Assembly: GCA_022717655.1 (NCBI GenBank)
Contig: JAIIAN010000170.1
Coordinates: 1-6,371, forward strand
Length of the DNA: 6,371 bases
Origin: Bacillota bacterium
GTDB lineage: Bacteria > Bacillota > Clostridia > Lachnospirales > Lachnospiraceae
Reading direction: 5' to 3'
This document shows positions 1 to 6,115 of this stretch, piece after piece (positions within the stretch are counted from its first letter, which is position 1; each line of letters starts with the position of its first letter). Position numbers and translations under genes: made by a program. The notes beneath the pieces are model-generated. The model saw only the letters and a list, made by a program, of their open reading frames with translations, was not told where the DNA came from and searched no databases.

Positions 1-2
1 CA

Positions 3-824
3 TTAGAAGAGACAAAAGAAAGAACAGGCATCTGGGCATGGAAACATCCACATCAGGCAGACGGAACGGTAACGTATACAAAACTTGAGGGTGATGTTAC
101 CTTTAATGATGTCGATTTTGGATATAATGAAGAAAAAATTGTACTTCATAATGTGAAATTATTTGCAACTCCTGGACAGAAAATTGCGTTTGTAGGAAGT
201 ACCGGAGCCGGAAAAACGACAATTACAAATCTGATTAACCGTTTTTATGATATTCAGGATGGTAAAATTCGCTATGATAACATTAACATCAATAAAATCA
301 AAAAAGCAGATTTAAGACGCTCTCTTGGGGTTGTGCTTCAGGATACTCACTTGTTTACTGGAACGGTTATGGACAATATCCGCTATGGTCGTCTGGATGC
401 AACCGATGAAGAGTGTATTGCGGCAGCAAAACTGGCAAATGCAGACAGCTTTGTGCGTAGACTCCCAGAAGGATATCAGACAAAGTTAAGTGGAGATGGC
501 GGAAACTTAAGTCAGGGACAGCGTCAGCTTTTGGCAATTGCAAGAGCTGCAGTTGCAGACCCGCCGGTATTAATCTTAGATGAAGCAACCTCTTCAATTG
601 ATACCAGAACAGAGACATTGGTGCAGCAGGGGATGGACCGTCTGATGAAAGGAAGAACAACTTTTGTTATTGCACACCGCCTTTCTACGGTACGGAACTC
701 AGATTGTATTATGGTACTGGAGCAGGGACGAATCATTGAACGTGGAACCCATGAACAGCTGATGGAAGAAAAAGGAAAATACTATCAGCTTTACACCGGA
801 AATTTTGCGGAAGAATCGGCATAA
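3..824 (+). CDS. ABC exporter ATP-binding domain (5'-truncated permease/ATPase fusion)
   Basis: This is the C-terminal part of an ABC transporter half-exporter that couples ATP hydrolysis to export at the cytoplasmic membrane; the substrate cannot be told. The frame is open from base 3 and gives 273 residues in the window. A GTG at 153 is internal to the domain and is not the true start, because the preceding codons already read as the first strand of an ABC domain (GDVTFNDVDFGY). Numbering from base 3, the visible motifs are Walker A GSTGAGKT (65-72), Q-loop Gln113, signature LSQGQ (169-173), Walker B VLILDE (189-194) with catalytic Glu194, the D-loop SSID just after it, and switch His225 in AHRLS. 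All are intact, so the ATPase should be active. The LSQGQ signature and linker style fit the MsbA/LmrA-like fused exporters, whose six-helix membrane domain would lie off the left edge. The stop is 16 bp before the DUF362 gene, suggesting cotranscription. Confidence 0.95.
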   Translation, partial: LEETKERTGIWAWKHPHQADGTVTYTKLEGDVTFNDVDFGYNEEKIVLHNVKLFATPGQKIAFVGSTGAGKTTITNLINRFYDIQDGKIRYDNININKIKKADLRRSLGVVLQDTHLFTGTVMDNIRYGRLDATDEECIAAAKLANADSFVRRLPEGYQTKLSGDGGNLSQGQRQLLAIARAAVADPPVLILDEATSSIDTRTETLVQQGMDRLMKGRTTFVIAHRLSTVRNSDCIMVLEQGRIIERGTHEQLMEEKGKYYQLYTGNFAEESA

Positions 825-840
825 AAAATAAGAAAGTTGG

Positions 841-1962
841 ATGAAAATGAATCAAAATGCAATCTGGATGATACAGGGTACAGACTATAAAGAAAATACC
901 AAGCATTTGTTAGAAGAGTCAGATTTAGAAACAGAAATCAAGAAAAAAAATGGAGAAAATAAAAATTGTAAAATCGGAATCAAACCGAATCTTGTCGCAC
1001 CGAGCGAGGCCTCTTATGGTGGAACAACACATCCTGAGGTGGTAGCGGGAATTATTGAATATCTTCAGGAGAGAGAATATAAAAATCTGATAATTTTAGA
1101 GGGGTCATGGGTTGGGGATAAGACAGAAGAGTCTTTTGAAGTATGCGGATATAAAACACTTTCTGAATGTTATCAAGTACCGCTTGCAGATATGCAAAAA
1201 GACAGCAGTTCTCTTTGTGACTGTAAAGGAATGGAACTTCTGATTTGTGATACAGCTTTAGAATTGGATTTTTTGATTAATGTACCAGTCTTAAAAGGAC
1301 ACTGTCAGACAAAGCTGACCTGTGCGCTTAAGAATTTAAAGGGGTTAATTCCAAATAAAGAAAAACGTCATTTTCACACAATGGGTCTGCATGAGCCGAT
1401 TGCACACTTGAATGCGTATCTTCAGCAGGATTTTATTGTAGTCGATAATATTTGCGGGGATTTGGATTTTGAAGATGGCGGAAATCCAGTTGTGATGAAT
1501 CGAATTTTGGCGGTAACAGATCCTGTTTTATGTGACGCTTATGTGTGTCGGTTTTTGAATTATGAGATAAAAGAAGTGCCATATATTTTAATGGCAGAAA
1601 AACTTGGAGTTGGCAGTGCAGATATTGAACATGCAGTGATAAAAAGTTGTGGAACTTGGACAGACGAACCGGTTTTAGAAGTAAGAAAGAGAAAAATTGT
1701 AGAACTTTTAGATGCGGTGGAAGAAGTAGAATCCTGCAGTGCCTGCTATGGATATCTGATGCCGGCATTAGACCGTTTAAAAGAAGAGGGACTTCTTAAA
1801 AAGCTGGATACAAAAATTGCAATCGGACAGGGATTCCGAGGAAAAAGCGGAGCGCTTGGAATTGGAAACTGTACGGCAAAATTTGCATGTCACTTAAAAG
1901 GATGTCCCCCTACAGAAACAGAGATTTATGAATTTTTAAAAACCTATCTCACAGATATTTGA
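841..1962 (+). CDS. DUF362 domain-containing protein with cysteine-rich C-terminus
   Basis: This 373-residue protein is recognised as DUF362, a family of uncertain function often linked to iron-sulfur centres. Family-like segments include KPNLV (48-52), GGTTHPE (60-66), the core LKGHCQTKLTCALKNLKG (151-168), and a following His-rich stretch and DGGNPVV. The tail has five cysteines: Cys299 and Cys302 (CSAC), then Cys344, Cys350 and Cys355 in GNCTAKFACHLKGCPP. That pattern suggests a metal or Fe-S site, but it is not a standard ferredoxin CxxCxxCxxxCP motif. No signal peptide or membrane helix is seen, so it is probably cytoplasmic. The start is uncertain: ATG 841 has only a weak AGAAAG four bases upstream, while ATG 847 would give that element a better spacing of about 10 bases and remove two residues. 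It probably shares a transcript with the upstream ABC exporter, but nothing in the sequence ties their functions together. Confidence 0.85.
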   Translation: MKMNQNAIWMIQGTDYKENTKHLLEESDLETEIKKKNGENKNCKIGIKPNLVAPSEASYGGTTHPEVVAGIIEYLQEREYKNLIILEGSWVGDKTEESFEVCGYKTLSECYQVPLADMQKDSSSLCDCKGMELLICDTALELDFLINVPVLKGHCQTKLTCALKNLKGLIPNKEKRHFHTMGLHEPIAHLNAYLQQDFIVVDNICGDLDFEDGGNPVVMNRILAVTDPVLCDAYVCRFLNYEIKEVPYILMAEKLGVGSADIEHAVIKSCGTWTDEPVLEVRKRKIVELLDAVEEVESCSACYGYLMPALDRLKEEGLLKKLDTKIAIGQGFRGKSGALGIGNCTAKFACHLKGCPPTETEIYEFLKTYLTDI

Positions 1963-1969
1963 CTTGAAC

Positions 1970-2740
1970 TTACCGTCCAAAATCAGAAATAAATTCGCAT
2001 CCGGTATGCGCTTTAATACTCTCTAAGAGAATTTCTTCTGCCTTTTGCGCCTCAGCTTTTGTAAGCTGGGGTGTATCTTTTAATGCATATTCAAGACCAA
2101 GATTTTCATATTTTACACATCCCATCGTATGATAAGGAAGTACTTCTATGGCCTTTACATTATGAAGGGTTGAAAGAAATTCTCCCAACTTTATTAAGAA
2201 ATTTTCTTTATAAGTGATTTCAGGAACAACCACATGACGGATCCAGACAGGAATCTGTTTCTCATCAAGATATCTGGCAAAATCAAGTATGTTAGTGTTA
2301 GAATGCGAAGTCAGTTTTTTATGCTCGTCAGGATTGATATGTTTGATATCCAATAGAACCAAATCCGTAACAGAAAGCAGTTGGTCAAATTGATCCAGTT
2401 TTTTAGGATTTTTCTTGTCAAATAAAATTCCAGAAGTATCTAGGCAGGTATGGATTCCCATTTCTTTGGCTTTTGTAAAAAGTTCAATTAAAAATTCTAT
2501 CTGCATCAGAGGTTCACCGCCGGTAGCGGTGATGCCTCCAGAGGTATAAAAGGTCTGATTTCTCTTAATGGCGTCTAAAATTTCATCGCTTTCCATTAAA
2601 GTTCCAGCCTGGGTGCTCCAAGTGTCTGGATTATGGCAGTAAAGGCAGCGCATCGGACAGCCCTGAAAAAATACAACATAACGGATGCCAGGTCCATCTA
2701 CCGTACCAAAACTTTCTAATGAGTGAATCCGACCTTTCAT
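1970..2740 (-). CDS. pflA: Pyruvate formate-lyase-activating enzyme (radical SAM)
   Basis: This 256-residue enzyme uses a [4Fe-4S] cluster and S-adenosylmethionine to abstract a hydrogen from the target glycine of PflB, leaving the stable glycyl radical. The N-terminus carries SFGTVDGPGIR (10-20) and the cluster motif Cys28-x3-Cys32-x2-Cys35, followed by His36 and Asn37 as in PflA proteins. Further family segments are the SAM-binding GGEP (74-77), HTCLDTSG (97-104), DIKH (131-134), WIRHVVVP (166-173) and LPYH (201-204). It has the single-cluster form of PflA: there is no extra ferredoxin-like insert of the kind found in activases of several other glycyl radical enzymes. Its length is close to the E. 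coli enzyme. ATG 2740 is supported by AAGGAG about 10 bases upstream. It lies 27 bp after pflB on the same strand, so the two form an operon, and its end is only 7 bp from the convergent DUF362 gene. Confidence 0.97.
   Translation of the reverse strand: MKGRIHSLESFGTVDGPGIRYVVFFQGCPMRCLYCHNPDTWSTQAGTLMESDEILDAIKRNQTFYTSGGITATGGEPLMQIEFLIELFTKAKEMGIHTCLDTSGILFDKKNPKKLDQFDQLLSVTDLVLLDIKHINPDEHKKLTSHSNTNILDFARYLDEKQIPVWIRHVVVPEITYKENFLIKLGEFLSTLHNVKAIEVLPYHTMGCVKYENLGLEYALKDTPQLTKAEAQKAEEILLESIKAHTGCEFISDFGR
2048..2081 (+). terminator. Possible terminator for the ABC-DUF362 transcript, inside pflA
   Basis: On the plus strand CCTCAGCTT (2050-2058) pairs with AAGCTGGGG (2063-2071) around TTGT, with one T-G wobble, and two more outer pairs are possible (2048-2073 and 2049-2072). 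The T-rich TATCTTTT (2074-2081) follows. This is the first good hairpin after the DUF362 stop, 85 bases downstream, and lies antisense within the pflA coding region. The T-tract is interrupted, and on the minus strand no T-run follows the stem, so it should not stop pflA transcription. Confidence 0.35.
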
Positions 2741-2767
2741 AGTTTCAAATCTCCTTTTTAATCAAAA

Positions 2768-4996
2768 TTACATGTGTTCATGGAATGTTCTGGAAATTAC
2801 TTCGTCCTGCTGTTCTTTTGTCAGCTTGATAAAGTTTACCGCATATCCGGATACACGGATGGTAAGCTGTGGATAATTTTCCGGATGTTTCTGGGCATCT
2901 AAAAGGGTATCACGGTTAAACACGTTAACATTTAAGTGATGTCCGCCCTTTGCCATATAACCATCTAACATTCCAACTAGGTTTGTTGTATTACTTCCAT
3001 GTTTGCCAAGTGCGTCCGGCACAATAGAGAAGGTGTTGGAAATTCCATCCTGTGCATCCATAAATGGAATTTTGGAAACAGATGCAAGAGAAGCAATTGC
3101 TCCGTGAGTATCACGTCCATGCATTGGGTTTGCACCAGGAGCAAAAGCTTCACCGGCTTTTCTTCCATCAGGCGTTGCTCCTGTATTTTTACCATAAGAA
3201 ACATTGGAAGTAATGGTAAGAATAGAAGTTGTCGGAACTCCGCCGCGGTAAGTATGATTTCCACGGATGTACTGCATAAAGGTATGAAGCACTTCTTCTG
3301 CAAGTTCATCAACACGGTCATCATCATTTCCGTATTTCGGGAAGTCTCCTTCAACTTCAAAGTCTACAGTGATTCCCTGTTCATCACGGATTGGTTTTAC
3401 TTTTGCATATTTAATTGCAGATAAAGAGTCAGCTACAACGGAAAATCCTGCAATACCGGTAGCAAACCAGCGCCTTACTTTTTTGTCATGCAGTGCCATC
3501 TGGAGACGTTCATAACTGTATTTATCATGCATATAGTGAATAATATTTAAAGCATTGACATAGACACCGGCAAGCCATTTCATCATATCTTTGTATTTGT
3601 CCATTACTTCATCGAAATCTAAATATTCGGAAGTGATTGGACGATACTTTGGACCAACCTGTTTTTTGGAAATTTCATCGACACCGCCATTGATGGCATA
3701 AAGCAGGCATTTTGCAAGGTTTGCACGAGCACCGAAGAACTGCATTTCCTTTCCGATTTTCATAGAAGAAACACAGCAGGCAATTCCATAATCATCGCCA
3801 TGAACGACACGCATAATGTCATCATTTTCATACTGAATTGCAGAATGTTTGATGGAAATATCGGCACAGAATTTTTTGAAATTTTCTGGAAGCTGAATGG
3901 ACCATAAAACAGTCAGGTTTGGTTCTGGTGCAGCGCCCAAATTATTTAAAGTATTTAAATAACGGAAGGACATTTTAGTTACCAATGGACGACCATCAAT
4001 TCCGACACCACCAATGGATTCAGTTACCCAGGTCGGGTCACCGGCAAATAACTGATTGTATTCCGGAGTACGGGCAAAGCACACCAGACGCAGTTTCATA
4101 ATAAACTGGTCGATGATTTCCTGAATTTCTTTTTCTGTAAATGTACCTTCTTTTAAGTCACGTTCTGCATAAATATCAAGGAAGGTAGAGGTACGTCCAA
4201 GACTCATTGCAGCTCCGTTTTGTTCTTTTACAGCAGCAAGATAAGCAAAGTATAATGCCTGTGTCGCTTCAAGCAGGTTGGTTGCCGGAGCAGAGATATC
4301 ACAGCCATAGATTTTAGCCAGTTCTTTTAACATCTGTAAAGCACGAATCTGTTCGGAGAGTTCTTCTCGCTCACGGATAACATCAGAATACATAATAGTA
4401 CGGGTGCTTGTTTTTTGTTCTTCTTTTTCTTCGATTAAACGGTCTACTCCATAAAGAGCAGCTCTTCGATAGTCACCGATAATACGTCCGCGTCCATAAG
4501 CATCAGGAAGTCCTGTAATAATATGATTGGAACGGCAGGTGCGCATTTCCGGGGTATAGGCATCAAATACCCCTGCATTGTGAGTTTTTCTGTGTGTGGT
4601 AAAGTATTCAACGATTTCAGGGTCAACATGATAACCATTGTCTTCGCACGCTTTAATTGCCATACGGATTCCACCATAAGGCTGAAGAGAACGTTTTAGA
4701 GGGGCATCAGTCTGTAAACCGACGATTTTCTCCTTGGCTTTGTCAATATATCCGGCATTATGAGAAGTAATGGTAGAAATGGTTTTCGTATCCATATCGA
4801 GAACACCGCCATTTTCTCGTTCTTGTTTATATAAGTCAAGTACTTCATTCCATAAATCGGTAGTATCTTCGGTTGGTCCTTCTAAGAAATCGGAAGTTCC
4901 GTCGTAAGGGATATAGTTTGTCTGAATAAAATTGCGGACATTAATTTCTTTTTCCCATGCTCCGCCATTAAAAGTTCTCCATTCTTGTCTCATCAT
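2768..4996 (-). CDS. pflB: Formate C-acetyltransferase (pyruvate formate-lyase)
   Basis: PflB converts pyruvate and CoA to acetyl-CoA and formate, a central ATP-yielding step of anaerobic fermentation, and works as a cytoplasmic glycyl radical homodimer. With the start chosen here the protein has 742 residues. The adjacent catalytic cysteines Cys407-Cys408 in GIACCVSSM separate true PFL from glycerol/diol dehydratase-like relatives, which have one cysteine. GARANLAK follows with Arg424, the likely equivalent of the E. coli pyruvate-pocket Arg435. The radical site is Gly717 in RVSGYAVNF, 25 residues from the end. YGRGRIIGDYRR (167-178) is another conserved PFL segment. The frame is open back to 5095, but the extra 33 residues are unlike PFL. 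The start was set at ATG 4996 because AGGAGG lies 12 bases upstream (5009-5014) and MMRQEWRTFNGGAW matches PFL N-termini; ATG 4993 is the alternative. It is the first gene of the pflB-pflA operon. Confidence 0.98.
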   Translation of the reverse strand: MMRQEWRTFNGGAWEKEINVRNFIQTNYIPYDGTSDFLEGPTEDTTDLWNEVLDLYKQERENGGVLDMDTKTISTITSHNAGYIDKAKEKIVGLQTDAPLKRSLQPYGGIRMAIKACEDNGYHVDPEIVEYFTTHRKTHNAGVFDAYTPEMRTCRSNHIITGLPDAYGRGRIIGDYRRAALYGVDRLIEEKEEQKTSTRTIMYSDVIREREELSEQIRALQMLKELAKIYGCDISAPATNLLEATQALYFAYLAAVKEQNGAAMSLGRTSTFLDIYAERDLKEGTFTEKEIQEIIDQFIMKLRLVCFARTPEYNQLFAGDPTWVTESIGGVGIDGRPLVTKMSFRYLNTLNNLGAAPEPNLTVLWSIQLPENFKKFCADISIKHSAIQYENDDIMRVVHGDDYGIACCVSSMKIGKEMQFFGARANLAKCLLYAINGGVDEISKKQVGPKYRPITSEYLDFDEVMDKYKDMMKWLAGVYVNALNIIHYMHDKYSYERLQMALHDKKVRRWFATGIAGFSVVADSLSAIKYAKVKPIRDEQGITVDFEVEGDFPKYGNDDDRVDELAEEVLHTFMQYIRGNHTYRGGVPTTSILTITSNVSYGKNTGATPDGRKAGEAFAPGANPMHGRDTHGAIASLASVSKIPFMDAQDGISNTFSIVPDALGKHGSNTTNLVGMLDGYMAKGGHHLNVNVFNRDTLLDAQKHPENYPQLTIRVSGYAVNFIKLTKEQQDEVISRTFHEHM

Positions 4997-5008
4997 AGTA
5001 AATAAGTA

Positions 5009-5014
5009 CCTCCT
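5009..5014 (-). promoter_or_regulatory. pflB ribosome binding site
   Basis: The minus strand reads AGGAGG here, a perfect Shine-Dalgarno core 12 bases before ATG 4996 and 15 before ATG 4993. It is the strongest ribosome binding site in the window and sets the start of pflB inside the longer open frame. Confidence 0.85.
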
Positions 5015-5074
5015 GTTCTTTTTGAGTCTGGTAGTAAAAAGTCTAAAATTGGTAAGATATGGCAAAACTGTATA

Positions 5075-5084
5075 TTGTATACAA
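5075..5084. promoter_or_regulatory. Palindromic candidate operator TTGTATACAA
   Basis: TTGTATACAA is a perfect 10-base palindrome at the proximal pflB promoter. Its sequence equals the core of the operator known for B. subtilis GntR (ATACTTGTATACAAGTAT), but the outer arms here do not continue the symmetry. A GntR-family regulator is one possibility. It is not a Rex (TTGTTAAN4TTAACAA) or CcpA cre match. Confidence 0.35.
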
Positions 5085-5105
5085 AACGAAACCATTCTAT
5101 ATCAA
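5076..5105 (-). promoter_or_regulatory. Proximal candidate promoter for pflBA
   Basis: Two overlapping readings exist on the minus strand. One is TTGATA (5100-5105), an 18-base spacer and TATACA (5076-5081), starting near 5069. The other is a -10 TAGAAT at 5094-5099 with a poor -35, starting near 5087. Either gives a leader of roughly 70-90 bases. A perfect palindrome at 5075-5084 covers the -10 of the first reading or the start site of the second, so repressor binding there would block both. Confidence 0.4.
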
Positions 5106-5140
5106 GATTCGAATTTATAAAGAATAAAAATGGAATCTTG
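5103..5140. repeat. Inverted repeat, 8-bp arms
   Basis: CAAGATTC (5103-5110) and GAATCTTG (5133-5140) are perfect inverted copies with a 22-base AT-rich spacer. The left arm contains the end of the proximal pflB -35 element. It could be a dyad for a DNA-binding protein upstream of that promoter, or a weak stem in a longer leader RNA. Confidence 0.5.
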
Positions 5141-5144
5141 TAAT

Positions 5145-5177
5145 GAAAGAAACAATCAAAAAGGATTGATTTCTTTT
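5145..5177. repeat. Inverted repeat with T-tract, terminator-like
   Basis: CAATC (5153-5157) pairs with GATTG (5164-5168) around a six-base loop. After one bulged A at 5169 the stem continues, AAAGAAA (5146-5152) with TTTCTTT (5170-5176), plus a G-T pair. A run of six T (5174-5179) on the plus strand closes it. The shape resembles an AT-rich intrinsic terminator on the plus strand, but no plus-strand gene precedes it; on the minus strand it lies in the pflB leader if the distal promoter is used. Confidence 0.45.
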
Positions 5178-5194
5178 TTGAAACGTAAAATGGT

Positions 5195-5224
5195 CTATCG
5201 TAAAAAGAGAAATTTTTACCATAG
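5195..5224. repeat. Inverted repeat, 4+7-bp arms
   Basis: GTAAAAA (5200-5206) and TTTTTAC (5213-5219) are perfect inverted copies around the six-base loop GAGAAA. After one C-C mismatch the pairing continues with CTAT (5195-5198) and ATAG (5221-5224), giving 11 pairs in 12 positions. It lies 39 bases downstream of the -10 of the distal pflB promoter and could be an operator or the first stem of a leader RNA. Confidence 0.5.
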
Positions 5225-5262
5225 TATTCCATAAAAGAAGAGAAATATAACTTACGAGTTTA

Positions 5263-5291
5263 TTTGTAGCACAAGATAAAAATAAAGTCAA
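5263..5291 (-). promoter_or_regulatory. Distal candidate promoter for pflBA
   Basis: On the minus strand TTGACT (5286-5291) is followed after 17 bases by TACAAA (5263-5268), with TG one base upstream of the -10 (extended -10). Transcription would start near 5256, giving a pflB leader of about 260 bases that includes the three inverted repeats between 5103 and 5224. An 11-base imperfect dyad, TTGT-agc-ACAA (5264-5274), overlaps the -10. The spacing is ideal, but the -10 matches the consensus at only four of six positions. Confidence 0.45.
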
Positions 5292-5334
5292 CGACATAAA
5301 TTCAGGTTTTGAAAAAAATACAAAACGTTTGGTT

Positions 5335-5363
5335 TTGCAGTTTTTTGGAATCTATGATAGAAT
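5335..5363 (+). promoter_or_regulatory. thiE promoter (sigma-A type, extended -10)
   Basis: A -35 element TTGCAG (5335-5340) is separated by exactly 17 bases from TAGAAT (5358-5363). The -10 is preceded by TG one base upstream (TGA-TAGAAT), an extended -10. Transcription should start near 5370, leaving a leader of only about 40 bases before the GTG start. This is the best promoter match in the window. The -35 lies in a hairpin-like repeat, CAAAAC (5321-5326) with GTTTTG (5332-5337), that could be an operator. Confidence 0.7.
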
Positions 5364-5410
5364 GGGGTCAAAATGAGGAAAAAATAAAGAGATAGAAAGG
5401 TATAGCAAAA

Positions 5411-6067
5411 GTGACGATAGAAGAAAAAAGAGAAAAAGTAAAACAGGCATTGCTGCTTTATGGAGTGACAGACCGTGCCTGGGTAGGAGATAAGACATTT
5501 GAAGAACAGATAGAAGATTCCTTGAAAGGTGGAGTGACCTGTATTCAGCTTCGAGAAAAGTCCTTAAAGGAAGAAGAATTTTTAGAAGAAGCAAAGATAA
5601 TCAAAAAATTAACTAAAGAATATCAGATACCGCTGATTATCAATGATAATGTGGAGATTGCACTTGCATCTGATGCAGATGGAGTTCATGTCGGACAAAA
5701 AGATGCAAGAGCTATGGAGGTAAGAAAAAAATTAGGGGCTGATAAAATCATTGGCGTATCTGCACGAACCGTAGAACAGGCAAAAGAAGCAGAACAAATG
5801 GGAGCAGATTACTTAGGGGTTGGAGCAGTCTTTGGAACAACAACCAAAGGAGATGCAAATAAGATTTCGATGGAGGTATTAAAAGAAATCTGTGAAAGTG
5901 TTTCCATTCCGGTTGTTGCTATTGGTGGTGTCTGTGAAGAGAATATTCTGCAGTTAAAGGGTAGTGGTGTTGCAGGAGTGGCGGTTGTGTCGGGAATTTA
6001 CGCAAAGCCGGATATTAAAGAAAGCAGTAAAAAACTGGCAGAACTTGCAAAAGAAATCGTACAATAA
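5411..6067 (+). CDS. thiE: Thiamine-phosphate synthase
   Basis: ThiE couples hydroxymethylpyrimidine pyrophosphate to the thiazole phosphate to give thiamine monophosphate, the joining step of vitamin B1 synthesis, in the cytoplasm. The 218-residue protein is full length for this TIM-barrel family. Active-site signatures are present in order: Q46-L-R48-E-K50, Asn78-Asp79 (IINDN), HVGQ (93-96) with Asp98, GVSAR (115-119), TTTK (143-146) in the pyrophosphate loop, AIGG (170-173) and VVSGI (192-196). The loop reads FGTTTKGDA where many homologs have FPTxTK, a mild variation. The start is GTG 5411: an in-frame TAG at 5393-5395 excludes a longer form, no other start lies between, and AGAAAGG ends 10 bases upstream. 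No other thi gene is in the window, so partner genes, or salvage of the pyrimidine and thiazole, must be encoded elsewhere. csoR follows by 48 bp. Confidence 0.96.
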   Translation: MTIEEKREKVKQALLLYGVTDRAWVGDKTFEEQIEDSLKGGVTCIQLREKSLKEEEFLEEAKIIKKLTKEYQIPLIINDNVEIALASDADGVHVGQKDARAMEVRKKLGADKIIGVSARTVEQAKEAEQMGADYLGVGAVFGTTTKGDANKISMEVLKEICESVSIPVVAIGGVCEENILQLKGSGVAGVAVVSGIYAKPDIKESSKKLAELAKEIVQ

Positions 6068-6115
6068 GAATAGATAAGAAAAATAAGAAAGAAAATAAGG
6101 AGTTTGAGTTTATAT

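Larger units (their letters stand above)
4997..5410. other. Divergent pflB-thiE intergenic regulatory region
   Basis: These 414 very AT-rich bases lie between two diverging genes and contain no credible protein gene; the short open frames present have no ribosome binding sites or recognisable residues. They hold the pflB ribosome binding site, two alternative pflB promoter placements, a palindrome, three consecutive inverted repeats and the thiE promoter, each listed separately. No TPP riboswitch core, T-box or other known riboswitch could be recognised by eye on either strand. Confidence 0.85.

Noticed and set aside
153..824. The ABC ATPase as a separate gene starting at GTG 153
   Set aside because: The frame stays open to base 3 and residues upstream of 153 are the first strand of the ABC domain, so the gene is cut by the window edge.
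1948..1960. Small hairpin TATC-TCACA-GATA at the end of the DUF362 gene as a pflBA terminator
   Set aside because: Only four A/T-rich pairs; too weak, although a short T-run follows on the minus strand.
2977..3424. Long open frames overlapping pflB on both strands
   Set aside because: They are shadows of the strongly coding pflB frame, with no ribosome binding sites or recognisable protein features.
4997..5095. N-terminal extension of PflB from an in-frame start at 5095
   Set aside because: The extra 33 residues do not look like PFL, the region contains the AGGAGG ribosome binding site and a candidate promoter, and ATG 4996 gives the usual clostridial PFL length.
5115..5297. Short minus-strand open frames in the pflB-thiE gap
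   Set aside because: Their composition is that of AT-rich non-coding DNA, they overlap promoters and repeats, and none has a Shine-Dalgarno sequence before its start.
5315..5334. CcpA cre-like site around ACAAAACGTTTGG
   Set aside because: The central AANCGNTT fits, but both conserved outer pairs (TG and CA) are missing.
5373..5387. Four-codon leader ORF (ATG AGG AAA AAA TAA) before thiE
   Set aside because: It begins only a few bases after the predicted transcript start, has no ribosome binding site and no feature of a known leader peptide.
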